The notes under the pieces were generated by a model. It did not search any database, was not told where the DNA came from, and worked only from the letters and a program-made list of their open reading frames with translations. A stretch of DNA of 64,000 nucleotides, taken from positions 22,297,714 to 22,361,713 of the forward strand of contig OU342808.1 in NCBI GenBank assembly GCA_910591455.2, written 5' to 3'. The position numbers were made by a program, and so were the translations under genes. The stretch is from Pholis gunnellus (Eukaryota; Chordata; Actinopteri; Perciformes; Pholidae). Positions 1 to 11,500 of the stretch are shown one piece after another; the first letter of the stretch is position 1; each line of letters begins with the position of its first letter.

Positions 1-1780
1 AATGACGATTTGAATAATCATAATTCGTTTGTTAATATACTGACTGTGGGAGATACTGTAGTTGTATTTAATATCATTACGTCTTTGTCATAATCCCATT
101 TGGACTGGATTTTAGGAGAGGAGTGTTTTTAATTCTACATGTGCTAAATCAGTGGTTGTATTCATGCCTGCATTTAATGGCATTAAGTGCATTGAAGCAG
201 GTCTACCTCTAAAACATACAACTGACAAATTCAATATTTTCCGGACCAAGAATATTCCTCCGTACATCAGAAAAGCATTTTAATTTGATAAAGGTATCAT
301 TATTTAGATCTGTATTCTTTGTGCTTTTTTTTCCTTTTCTTTTCAAAGTGGAGGTTTTATATCGCTATATCTTCTTGATGACCAAAAAATACCTCAACAT
401 GTACTGTACCAGTTATTAGAAAAGATTTAATTCACTGTATTTTATATTAAATAAATAAAGAAGTGGTTGAATTATGAGAAATGATTGTTCTCTGTGCATA
501 TTAGTAGAAACACGCATGCTTTTCGTTAAACATACATCCCCATAATGTTTATAATCTGTACGAAATAAAATCTTTTTTGGAATTTTTTAAATAAAAGTTA
601 CTAGCTGGCCACTCCACTGGGGGTTTAAGTACCGTGATCAGGAGCAACTCAACATGAGGGAGGAGTGCAGATCAAACCAATCTGTACTGCAACGATGAGA
701 TTGTTTCTATATAATATAAATTAAGAAAAATCTACAATCCCATTACTAAATGGGTAATTGTGTGAGTTCTCATACTGACTGAAAGACAGGATGTAGAGGG
801 TGTTGTATCACCTTGTTGCGTGTGTGAGAAAAGTGATCACACACTGCTGTGGTTTTGTCTGCAGTACTTCTCTGTTTCAAATGTAATTAGTTCATGTGTA
901 TTTAGTGTTAACTAAATAAGTAAAACCAATACTGGTATGTCATGGGGGCTCGCATGCTGAACACACTGCAGGCTTACTGTGCACTACTTCTGATGCAAAA
1001 ATAACTACAAAGAAATCTAAATTAAGTATCCATTTTGAGAAGTTACACCAAAGCTATGCTGGGGATTCATTTTCAACTGTCTATAATGGCAGAAAAGTAT
1101 GGTTGCACTGACCTCTGTGGGTTACATTTCAAGACTGTTTCATGTCTACTAGTGTGATCGCTGCACTTGGCAGATTTCAGCTGCTAAAGGGCCACACATA
1201 TCACATTTCTATGCCTTGTTCATGGAAGACATTTGTGACATGCCACAGTAGGAAAAGCACAGGTGTAAATAAAATGATTGATGGCTGAATTCCATTTGGC
1301 TGCTTCAGTTTCAGATATTGTGCATGCTGGCTCACTGTCATAAAACAGAGCCATCATTAATGTTCTTTCCTGTGGTTTTCCTTCTATGAAAAGTCAAAAT
1401 GTCTGCTGTTAAAAAGCCTTTAACTCTTCAAAGAGTGAGCCAAAACAATTTACTGAATAAAATTAGAATATGAATATGTTACCTATTGAATAAAACAGTG
1501 TATTTAGTATCAAGAGAGCTCTTGATAAAGTAAAAACTCACATGTAAATGAGTTCTAATGGATTTCAGTCGTAGCTTGTAGCCTGTACTTTATCCCAAAT
1601 GTTTAGAGCAAATATTAAATTCATGAAAACATTGTAATTCATCTCTTCTATTTTAAGATTAGTCAGATTAATATTTTACTGAACTCCAAGGTCCTAAAAC
1701 TGTAGATTTATAAGATGGGACCAGAATAAGGATGGGATGCAAATTTTTATTATGAATAAAAAAAGACCCTGAAAGTCCGG
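1..1780. other. AT-rich gene-free stretch
   Basis: No reading frame, RNA gene or recognised repeat can be supported here. The sequence is AT-rich with short poly-A/T runs and AATAAA-like words. It may be intergenic, or the intron of a gene extending off the left edge. Confidence 0.4.
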
Positions 1781-1936
1781 ATGGGAAACCCCATCTGCTC
1801 CCCTGAGTACTGGAAGCCCAGCACCTTCCGAAGAGAGACCGGCTTCTACATCGTCAAAACTTCTACTTTGAAGAAACCGGTTTGCCTCAACACCAAGTCG
1901 TACAGGATGTGGTTTGATGAAGTTTGGAGCACATAA
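1781..1936 (+). CDS. orphan 51-codon reading frame, possible exon or retrocopy
   Basis: A GC-balanced island of about 160 bases in very AT-rich DNA. It reads ATG to TAA as 51 codons, and the frame stays open for several codons upstream of the ATG. The composition is protein-like: rich in Trp, Tyr, Phe, Lys and Arg, including SPEYWKPSTFRRETGFY and a final MWFDEVW. The aromatic/proline spacing is loosely reminiscent of short axonemal microtubule-associated proteins, but I cannot assign a family. No strong splice acceptor (pyrimidine tract plus AG) is seen just upstream and no clear donor inside. It could be a terminal exon of a gene off the left edge, a processed fragment, or chance. Confidence 0.3.
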   Translation: MGNPICSPEYWKPSTFRRETGFYIVKTSTLKKPVCLNTKSYRMWFDEVWST

Positions 1937-2515
1937 TTATACTTTTAAAAAGCTTCATCAACTTACATACTTTATGTCATAAATAACATTCCCAGGCCCT
2001 GTCTAAAATATCACTTAAGACGTTGGTTGTATTGTCTAAATGTTTATTGATACAGCCCCTCGTACCCTCCTTTGGTTTCAAAAAAGGTGTTAACAGTCAA
2101 GTAGCTTGAGATAAGAGAGTGAAAGTCACTGAACAAAAAGAAATACAGTATTTTGTGACAAAGTAAAGTATCCTTGGCTGTTTCACTAGATAAGTCAATA
2201 CTGTACAACACATTTAAGTCTTACTGTACTTGAACTAACCCATAACATCACAATGAAGCATGATTCCTATATAATTAATAATTTAAATAATATTCAGCAT
2301 AAACATTTTCACCTTCCTGTTTCAGTAGTGAAATAAAGAGAGTAGAAAGCAAGCCCACAATTCAGAAGTAGCCTGAACTACAGACTGTAACATAATAATT
2401 AATGTAACACAGGAAGTAATACAGAAACTACTGTGCTAATGCTATGAAATACACTTTACAAAAAAGTTGTGAATGCTTATACAGAATATGTTAGCCCCAT
2501 AGTATCACAATGTTT

Positions 2516-3010
2516 TTTTAAAGAAATAGTTCAACATTTTGGGAAAAATGCACATTTGAGTTAGTTGATCAATATCACTCTTATGTCTGTGCGTGTGTTA
2601 GCCTAGCTAAGCATTAGGACTGAAGGCAGGTGGAAGGTACAAGCATCTCTTAAACTCAGTAATATGTAAGTAGCATGATGTATATTGTTTGTTTAATCTG
2701 TACCAAAACAGAAAACAACGAGTTTTTATTTTACAGGGAGCTTCGCAATTTAATTACAATTCTTGTTAACAGTCATGAGCTGTAGAAATGCTGCACAGGT
2801 GAACAGATAAACTGTCTTTACATTACAGTTAGTGTACGGATTCAACAAAGGAGATAAATAATGTTTTAAATTAGTTAGTAGGTGTATTTTTTACTTTATC
2901 AGAGCCAGACTAGCTGTTTCCCCCTGCCTCCAGTCTTTATGCTATGCTAAGCTAACCACCTCCAGGCTCTAACTCCATACACTTAAAGACACTGTTAAGT
3001 AAAAAATATA
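2516..3010. mobile_element. teleost MITE-like repeat, degraded copy
   Basis: It begins with TTTAAAGAAATAGTTCAACA, the terminal motif of a dispersed fish element whose better-preserved copy lies at 4611-5652. The interior matches family sequence as I remember it (TTGTTTGTTTAATCTGTACC, then AGCTGTTTCCCCCTGCCTCC and TATGCTATGCTAAGCTAACC). The right terminal repeat is missing or eroded. It lies just downstream of the Ig-receptor stop codon and supplies a minus-strand AATAAA at 2725-2730 that could serve as a poly(A) signal; that use is inference. Confidence 0.55.
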
Positions 3011-3171
3011 TTTACCGAGTTCTAATCCTGTGGCCCTGTGCAAACTGTTTAGTCATTATATTCTAAATGTATGTCAAAAAAATATATTTGTAAAATTATA
3101 AAATATTTTGGACGACTGTTGAACAGGTCGTTCAGATGAGCGTGTCCTGGACTTGATGCCCTAATTTGGAT

Positions 3172-6100
3172 CTACTTACTCTGATGAAATCTGGCAGTGG
3201 ATTGGTCGTTCTCCTGGCGGTTAACTACCGGAGGACTGAACAGAGGTGCAGCCACTGAAGTGGAATTAGAGACTGAACTGATATGGGTGCTCGTGCCAGA
3301 AGCAGTGCCTGCTGGGTAAAAATGAACATCTACCGCCACGGTAGTGAGGCCCAAGGAGACGTGGTGAGAAAGGAGCATGGGAGGGTTGCCATGCGAGATG
3401 CTGAGGCTGTGGTGGATGGGTGCTACAAATGCCTCGGAACTTTGAAAGGTTAAAGAGGAGCGCAGATCCCCCTCATGTCTGGATGGTGGAGAGGGGGAAG
3501 GCGATCGAGAGGGTAAGGATGACGGGGGAGGCAACGCGTCCTGGCACGGGCTGCAGCGATTGTCTTCTCTGTTACTGGTCCAGTCCTCAGCACACTGCAG
3601 CTGGATGCTGGGCTGCGACAAACTGCAGCCCTTCTCATCCTCCAGAGCGGGATCAATCTGAAATAGTATAACAATATTAATGTTAATATTAAGATCAAAG
3701 AAAGGGTACCAGGCCTTATGGCATCATGAGGTTTGTACTTCTAACTACACATCAGAAAACTAAAATATTGGCAAAAAGGTCGATAGCTGAGATGTTGTTA
3801 AATCTTTGCCACTCATGAGGCAAAGGGTTGCACATTTCGTTGCCATATTGTTATCTTAAATTCGATTTAGGATCTCACTTCTTTTATAACATTCGAACTG
3901 GACAGTTAAAAGCAAAAATGATCAAAATCGTTGCAACAGCATCAAAGATGTCATCCTTTTTATTACATGTTTTTTGTGATTTTCCATATCTAGCACCTAT
4001 ATTACCCACAATTCAACTTCACTGCTTACAGGTTGGATGGAAATTTGGATGTGCTAACGGCAAATTTTGTTGACTCAAGTGACATCGCTTGAGGAAATGT
4101 ATCAGATTTGCTCTTCTGTGCTACAACCGTGCTGCCTTGTTTGTTCAATCTGTTCATGCCCCGAGGACCGACAATCCTCTTAAACTGTGTTTCTGTGTTA
4201 TCAAACCTTTGTGTCAAGAATGGGCTCAGGATAAGTCTCTACGGTGACTAAATGATTGTCCAGAGCCAGCTGTGTGTCCTCCTGAAGATCCTCAAATGTA
4301 GGCTCCATCTGCACCGTGACCAGGCTCGGCCCTGGAGGTCGGGCTTGGGTGTCTGATGTGTTGGGGCTCTGCTCAATCACTGCCATGCAGTCATCATCTT
4401 CAAAAGCTCTGTGCAAGACACAAAACACTCTAGGTTCCTGCATCTTCTACGAAGAGACAAAAATATATTTTGCGAGACCTTGTGTCATGCATTTCTTCGT
4501 CTTGTATCATAGTGTATTTACCTGTTTTCATACGTACGTCCTGCTGCTCGACATTCAGTTTGTCGTATGGGGATGCCCACGTTCCTCTGAGCTGTCAAGG
4601 AAATTTAAATTTTAAAGCAATAGTTTGACATTTTGGTAAATATGCTTTATTCGCTTTCAGGTGGAGAGAAGATTGACACCACTCTAATACTTGTCTATTA
4701 CATATAATCAGCTCATAGCTTGGCACACAAATGGTTAGACTCACTATGGACAGAAAGAGTAAAACAATTTATGCCACTTACATTTCCCACAATGCAACTC
4801 CGAAGCCAACAGTTTTGAGATGGTGTGTTATGCTAGTAGCAGCTAAATTAGCCTCGAGCCGTTAGCCTCAAGCAGAGATCAGGAGTTGACTCCAGAGGTC
4901 GGTGAGCTCACCTATTTCTTTTTTTCATTGTCAAAACTTGTAGTCTATAGTAGACTATTTAAAAAAAAAGTTTTTACAAAAGACCACAGCCTGTATATAT
5001 GAAGAGCACATAGTCGTCATAACATGATTGGTTTGTGAACTGCGGTTTCAAAGCCTCGAGTTCGCCATCTTGTTTTTTTTACAAAAAGTGAACGTAAGTT
5101 ACCATATTTGGACATAGAGACGCCGTATACGGCGCTGGTAGCGATAGCAACCTTGCAATCACAAGGCAGCCACGCCCTAAAGCATAACCTGCTTTATCGT
5201 CTCTTTTAGTCTCAATGGGACTATAATTTACTAAATGAACATCGTGCTGTAAGACTTAAAACCAGCAATTGAGACCATAAACTAATGTTTGTAATGTGTA
5301 ATAAGGTAATCAATCAAGTGAGAAGTAATTTTCTCATTGACATCCATACAATCGGACTTCTTTTTGCAACCAGAGTCGTCGCCCTTGATGGCCAGTAGAG
5401 AGAATGCACGTTTAAGGCACTTCCACATTGGCTTCACTTTTCAGAATCGGAGGTTGCCGCCTGCAAAAGTCTTTATACAATTTCACAACTGCAGTAGTAT
5501 TCCCCAAAAGCTGTAAACAGACTTTGATGTCTAAAATAGGTGAGGCTCTTCTTTCTACAATCAGACATGAGAGTGGTATCAATCTTCTTATCTAACTCTC
5601 CGCCCTAAAGCGAAAAAGCATATTACCCAAAATGTTAAACTATTCCTTGAAGAGTAATGATTTTTTTTTTCCGAAGTTTACCATGTTCAGAATGTGAAAT
5701 AGGTGTGCTGACATTTGATGTGGCTGAGGATCTCTGACCTGCTCGGCTTGTTTGTGCAGCTTCGTTCTTCTGGACCACTGAATAGAAGGTAACAGTGATG
5801 AAGATGAAGGCCAGAGATACACCCACTCCCAGCACAATGGGAATGTCATGTTTCTCCAACACGGGCAACCATGACGGAGACTGCTGCGTTACTCTGTGTG
5901 GAACACAAAACTTAACTGAAATATTTCTGTTTTTTCTTCTTCACAATATCTATCACTTCACCATATCATATTTTGACCTACCTTTGATCATTGCTGGTCA
6001 TAGGCGATTGGGAGGTGTTCCTCTTCAGCCACTCTGTAAGCTCCGTGTCATTGGCTGATTTAGCTTCCCGACCTGGGTCACCTTTCTGGCTAGTATTTAG

Positions 6101-8480
6101 CTGTACCTTATCGGACATATTGACCTGATGGACAACAGGAATCTCAGGGCCCAGCGTTGAAGGATCGGAGGTCTGATGGGCGGTTGAGATTGAAGGCTGG
6201 ATTTTAAGAGGGTTTCTGTTCTGGGGTGGAAAGGTTTCTGTCTGAGGTAGATAAGCTTGTGAGTGGAGCAGTGGATGTTGTGTTGGAGATGATCGAGGAA
6301 GTGTAGACATGGTTTTAGCTGGTTTAGGTAGGGCGGGTGAAGGTTCACTGTAAATTTGTGATCGTTGAGGCTTTGTAACTACAGACAGTGGAAGTTGTGT
6401 TAAAGGCAGATGATGTGGGTTTGTCGATAGCTCAAGATGGAATTTCGGAAGAAGACTTTGAGTGAACGATTGTTTAGGATCAGATTGAGATATTTGTGAG
6501 AGAGTTGGTGAAGGCTGCAGATGTGTGTCCAGGTGTAGACCTTGACCTTTGTGCTCGAATTTGGTCTGAGAAATCTGGGTTGAGGTTGGCTCACGGACGG
6601 ATTGGTAAATTGTACTTTTTGTAACCAGCTGGTGAGTTTGAGTTTGGTGCAGTTCAGCTTGAAAAGCAGAAGACTGGGTGATTGAACTAGACTGACTCGT
6701 CTTAGTTTGGGTTGCTGGACTCTGTGTTGGAGTCGGCGAATACAAATCCAACTTATGAAAGCCAAAGGGTCTATCCACTGGAGCGCTTGATGTCTCAGTG
6801 AAGGGCTCTACGATTTGACTGGCTAGAGACACATCACGGATGTTAGAGCCCTGAGAATCAGGCTCGACCAACAATCCGTCACTGACTTTATGCTGAAATT
6901 GTGTACGTGATGATGTTAATGTCAAATGGGATTGACTTTCAGTGAGTAAATCCTGAAGGGTTGTACTCAAAACTCCCCTAGTGACTACTGATGTCTGACT
7001 GTGTGTTACTGGTGGCTCACTATTTGAAATCAAAAGAGGATCACTAGTCAATGGCGGTTGGGTGTGGAGATCTACTGACAGGAAGTTTGGATGTGGAGGA
7101 GGTGGTAACATTGGAGGCTGCATCTGTGTGACTAACGGCTGGGTTGGATTGGTCGTTGGCTGATTCAGGCGGTGCTTCAAAAGATGGCCGAGTGATCGTA
7201 GTGGCATCTTGAGCTCAGCCACTGCTCCTCTTGAAAGTGTAGACAATGTGGTGGCTCTGTTTGTTGTAGCATCACAGTGTGATAAGGAGCCTGGAAATGG
7301 AGAGAAAAAAGTAAAATATGTTTTAATTCTGTTACTCCAAACATCGGTTCTATTGTTTAACATCAAACTCATCAATGTAATGGCTCAATCGCACAGCAAC
7401 ATTGCTAAAATCTGATCCAATGGGGCAATACATTATTCTAGTAATGCACTATACAATGCAGCTTTCTGTTAATATTCTATTCTTAAACAACTTTCTCCTT
7501 GAGTGAGGGAGTTATCCTAATGTCCCAGTTATGTCGCTAAGGACGGCAAAAGCGCTGGCCGACATTGCTTTCCAGTCTAACCTTATTTCACCACCCTGCT
7601 CTCTTCAACTAACATGATATAAGGAGTGCCGTCTGCCTGATTCCATGTGAATGCAGCATTAGGTTAGTGTTGGCTTGACAGATGCCTTCTTTTGTCTCCA
7701 TCAGTCACGCAACCCTCACCTGGCGTAGGACGTAGGACCGAGACAATTTGGATTGCAATTTTATCATTTGCCTTTGTTTTTGCTTTAATTGAGATAAATA
7801 TGAATAACATGAAGGCTTCTTTTCAAATTGACTGTTCGCTGTTGTTCCTATTTTCTTGATATGGTTACAATATCTCAGCACTTACTTTGAGGAGTACAAA
7901 GTCATAACCCATAGAAGTTTTTCTTGAACTACATACACGTGGCCTCCTCATGCTGTGCCTGTACATGTGGATGGTGTGTTGTCCCAAGGTGTTGCTCAGC
8001 CAAAGAGTCTCTGGATTGGGAAGCAGGCAGGTCTTTGCTCGTGATGGTGCTCTAGAAAATATGAAAGACTCTTAGTTCCAGGACAGTTGTAACGTTTGAC
8101 ACAATCAGAAATGAACTAAGCCACAAAACAAGTAAAAGGCAGTTTATATGCCACAAATCAGAGCAGCGTCGTCAGCCATTGACAATGAAAAGTCACCACA
8201 CGGCAAAGACATTAAAGAATCATTTACAGCTTCTGGACAGAAACCACACTGATCTGAGAGCCAAACAGTGTCACCACATAAGCCACAGCAGAGGTTTACT
8301 CACAGCAGACAAAACCAGTCTTGTCTGCTTGCCTCTATCAGCTGGACGATGTTCAGCTTAGGACAGAGGACAGCATGAAAGACAATCAGCACGATTCTAT
8401 ACGGGTTCAAGGAAGCAGCTTGTGGTATAAGAATATATTATAAGTTGTTTGCCTCACAGTAAATGTTAACAAATCCCCAT

Positions 8481-8515
<35 letters not shown>

Positions 8516-11500
8516 CTCTCTCTCTCTCTCTGAATATACTGTGATAATAAGACAATATTTGCATGTATATTTTTAATAATGTTAAGTATTTGACAATCTG
8601 CCGATGATGGAGAAATAACAGGTTTTATGATGAGCAGACAACAACATACCTGTAACAGTGAGCATGCTACGTCTCTGATGTCGTCCTGCTCGATTCTCAG
8701 CAGTACAGTAATATTCCCCAACATCAGAATGCTGCACACTGGAAATGTGAAGAGTTCCATTTTCTGCACGAACCATAAGATAACAAGTCATAAATCATAT
8801 CCGGTTAAGGTATCCGTAGATCAAAGTAAATTTTTTTGCTGCTGAAAACAACATCCAATGAAAACCTGATCCAGCTCCAGTGACACTTTGGACTCACCAT
8901 CAATGTGTCTGTCTTCGGTGAGGCTGATGGGGGACTGACTCTCTTCTGTGCCCCTGGTCCAGGTATAGGTGATGGGCAGGATACCTACAGCCCCGCAGGG
9001 CAAGACCGCTGAAGCCCCGATCGTGCAGCTCACCTGACCTACGAAGGTCACTATGATGGGACTCACTGGGACGAGGAGAGAGAAACATGTAGTCATATTA
9101 TGCATTTTAGGCAAAACAGGCACCCTCGTGTACTGCTTTATGTGCCATAAGATGAGGAATGCAATTAACATTATTTTAACATGATTACATTATCATTATT
9201 GTACCAATTTGAGGACTATAATACATTTTTGTGCATATCATATCATGGTTAAATCCATGTGGTCTGCACTCCTAGTTTGTATTGTGTTTGTATTTGCATA
9301 CATACTGTACTGAGCAGCAATTAGCTCTATACATGAAGTGTGCCTTAAACAGTGCATATTCCTCACACTTAAGATTTAAAGTGAGAACTGTAATTTTGTC
9401 TCAACAATTTGAATCTTACCAAAGTGTTTGTGCAACAAAGGTCAGTTTCAGATGGTCCTGACTTCTCCTGGATCTCAACTATTGATTTTGGTACATTACA
9501 TTGCAGTTAAGTTTGTGTTACAAATTACCAGCAACTCTCAGCATTGCTGTGTTGCGGCTGTGGCCCAGAGCGTTGGAGGCCTCGCACACATACACTCCCT
9601 CATCATAGCTCCGGGCTGACTGGATGTAGAGAGTGGCATTTCTCAATCTGAATGAGAGAGACGAACATGGTCATAACACAGCTGTCACAGTAGTGGTTTA
9701 AAGTAAGTATTTTACTCAAGTACAGTTTTGAGGTACTTATTCTTTAGTAGTACTTCTAGTCCACTACGTCTCAGAGGAAAATGTTGTATTGTGTAGACAC
9801 ATGCACTTAAAAGAATAACACCACAATAACACTTTTTTAATCTTGTAGCACACAATAATAACTTGTGAATAATTGATTATCTTGTGTGAATAAGTTAAAC
9901 AAATATTTATCATCTTTTGGGACCTTAAAAGCTCAACAATCTAACACTCTGAAAGGGGCCATTTTGCGAGTTAGTAATTTAACTTTAATACTTATAAAGA
10001 AACAGTATTTAGTATTTAGGAGAATTTATTGTCAGGAAGCGAAAAATTATAGTATTACATTTGCTTTCTTTAGGTTATAATCACTTCAAAATAAGAATCG
10101 TTGTGTTTTCGATGAATCTATTTTAGATCTATTTTAATCTACGCTTCTCATCTTCATGGAGCCGGCTGCCATGTTTCTACAGTAGCCCAGAACAGACAAA
10201 CTAAAACTGGCTCTTCACCTTTTCACATCGGTTTCAGTTGGTTGCATTCTGCAACCTCACTGCTAGAAGCTGCCAAATCCTACACACTGCCCCTTAAGTA
10301 TATTTTACTAGTACTACTGTAATAATATGTCATTTTTCTTTTACTTGTAACAGAGTATCTTTACATTGGTATTGTTACTTTTACTTAATTAAAGAAAGAG
10401 TACTTCTTCCACCACTGACAGAAAATATCATCAACCATCTTTCCTTTTCAATAAAGTCACAACATATTAGCGTACCCCAAAACGATCTTGCCTCCAGTCT
10501 GCTTGGAGTGGCCTCTCTTCACCCAGCTAATGGAGGGTGAAGGGTTACCGGACACCTGGCACTCCAGCACCACCCGAGCACCCACAGACACCGTCACAAC
10601 CTGGGGCCACAGTTTCACTGATGGAGGGGCTTCCAGGAAGAGAAGAAAACAATGACTGTTGTTATACATGTAGATGAAGCAACAGTTTGAAGCGTGTCCA
10701 GTGAGGCAGTATCGTGGGTCTATTGTGATGTCATACCCAGCACAGTCAGAGTGGCTCTTCTGGAAGTGATAAATCTTTGAAGGTGGATGTTGGAGGCCCT
10801 GCAGAAGTAGCTCCCATTGTCGTACTCCTGTACACTGCAGAGAATAAAGCTAATGTTATATATTATTACCTTTATTAGCAGTAATGTAGCATATTGTCTA
10901 CAATGTAGTGCACACAAAAGAAAAACGACAAACACATGCACTCACAAACTAAACTGCACACATGGCATGTCTTTAAACATGCATACATGCACACAAACCT
11001 GTGGAAGAAGAGGTCTCCACTGGGCAGCACCGTCTCGTGAGCTGTGGGGGCAAGAAGTCGGTTGTTTTTGAACCAGGACACCTGAGCTGCTGGTCGGCTG
11101 TATGGAGGCCTGCAGGTGACTGTAACATTTTCTCCACTCTTCACCGTCAGGTTGATGGGCTGCTGGATGAAACTCCAGTCCATTTCTGGAAACACGAGTC
11201 ACGGTTCGACTGAGTATGTGCTTTTCACAGTTTCACTATCGAACCACAAGCATCAAGATTCATGTTTGGTGAGTAAAAGTAATGAAGAAAATCCTGAGAG
11301 GACAATGCTATTAAAGCCCCCTGTTCTTTCCCTGTTTGAGAAAGAGATTGTTGCAAACCGTTATTTGATATTAACTGGATTACTACTTCCCACTACTACC
11401 TAAAGTTTTATTTTTGCTACATAACTTGCACATTACACACAACGTACATATATTTTGTGAACAAAAAAGTCACAAATACAATGCAAATGCTATTTTAGCA

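Noticed and set aside
3420..3671. Plus-strand frame over the receptor's last exon, and similar antisense frames at 31110-31665
   Set aside because: Shadows of GC-rich coding exons on the opposite strand.
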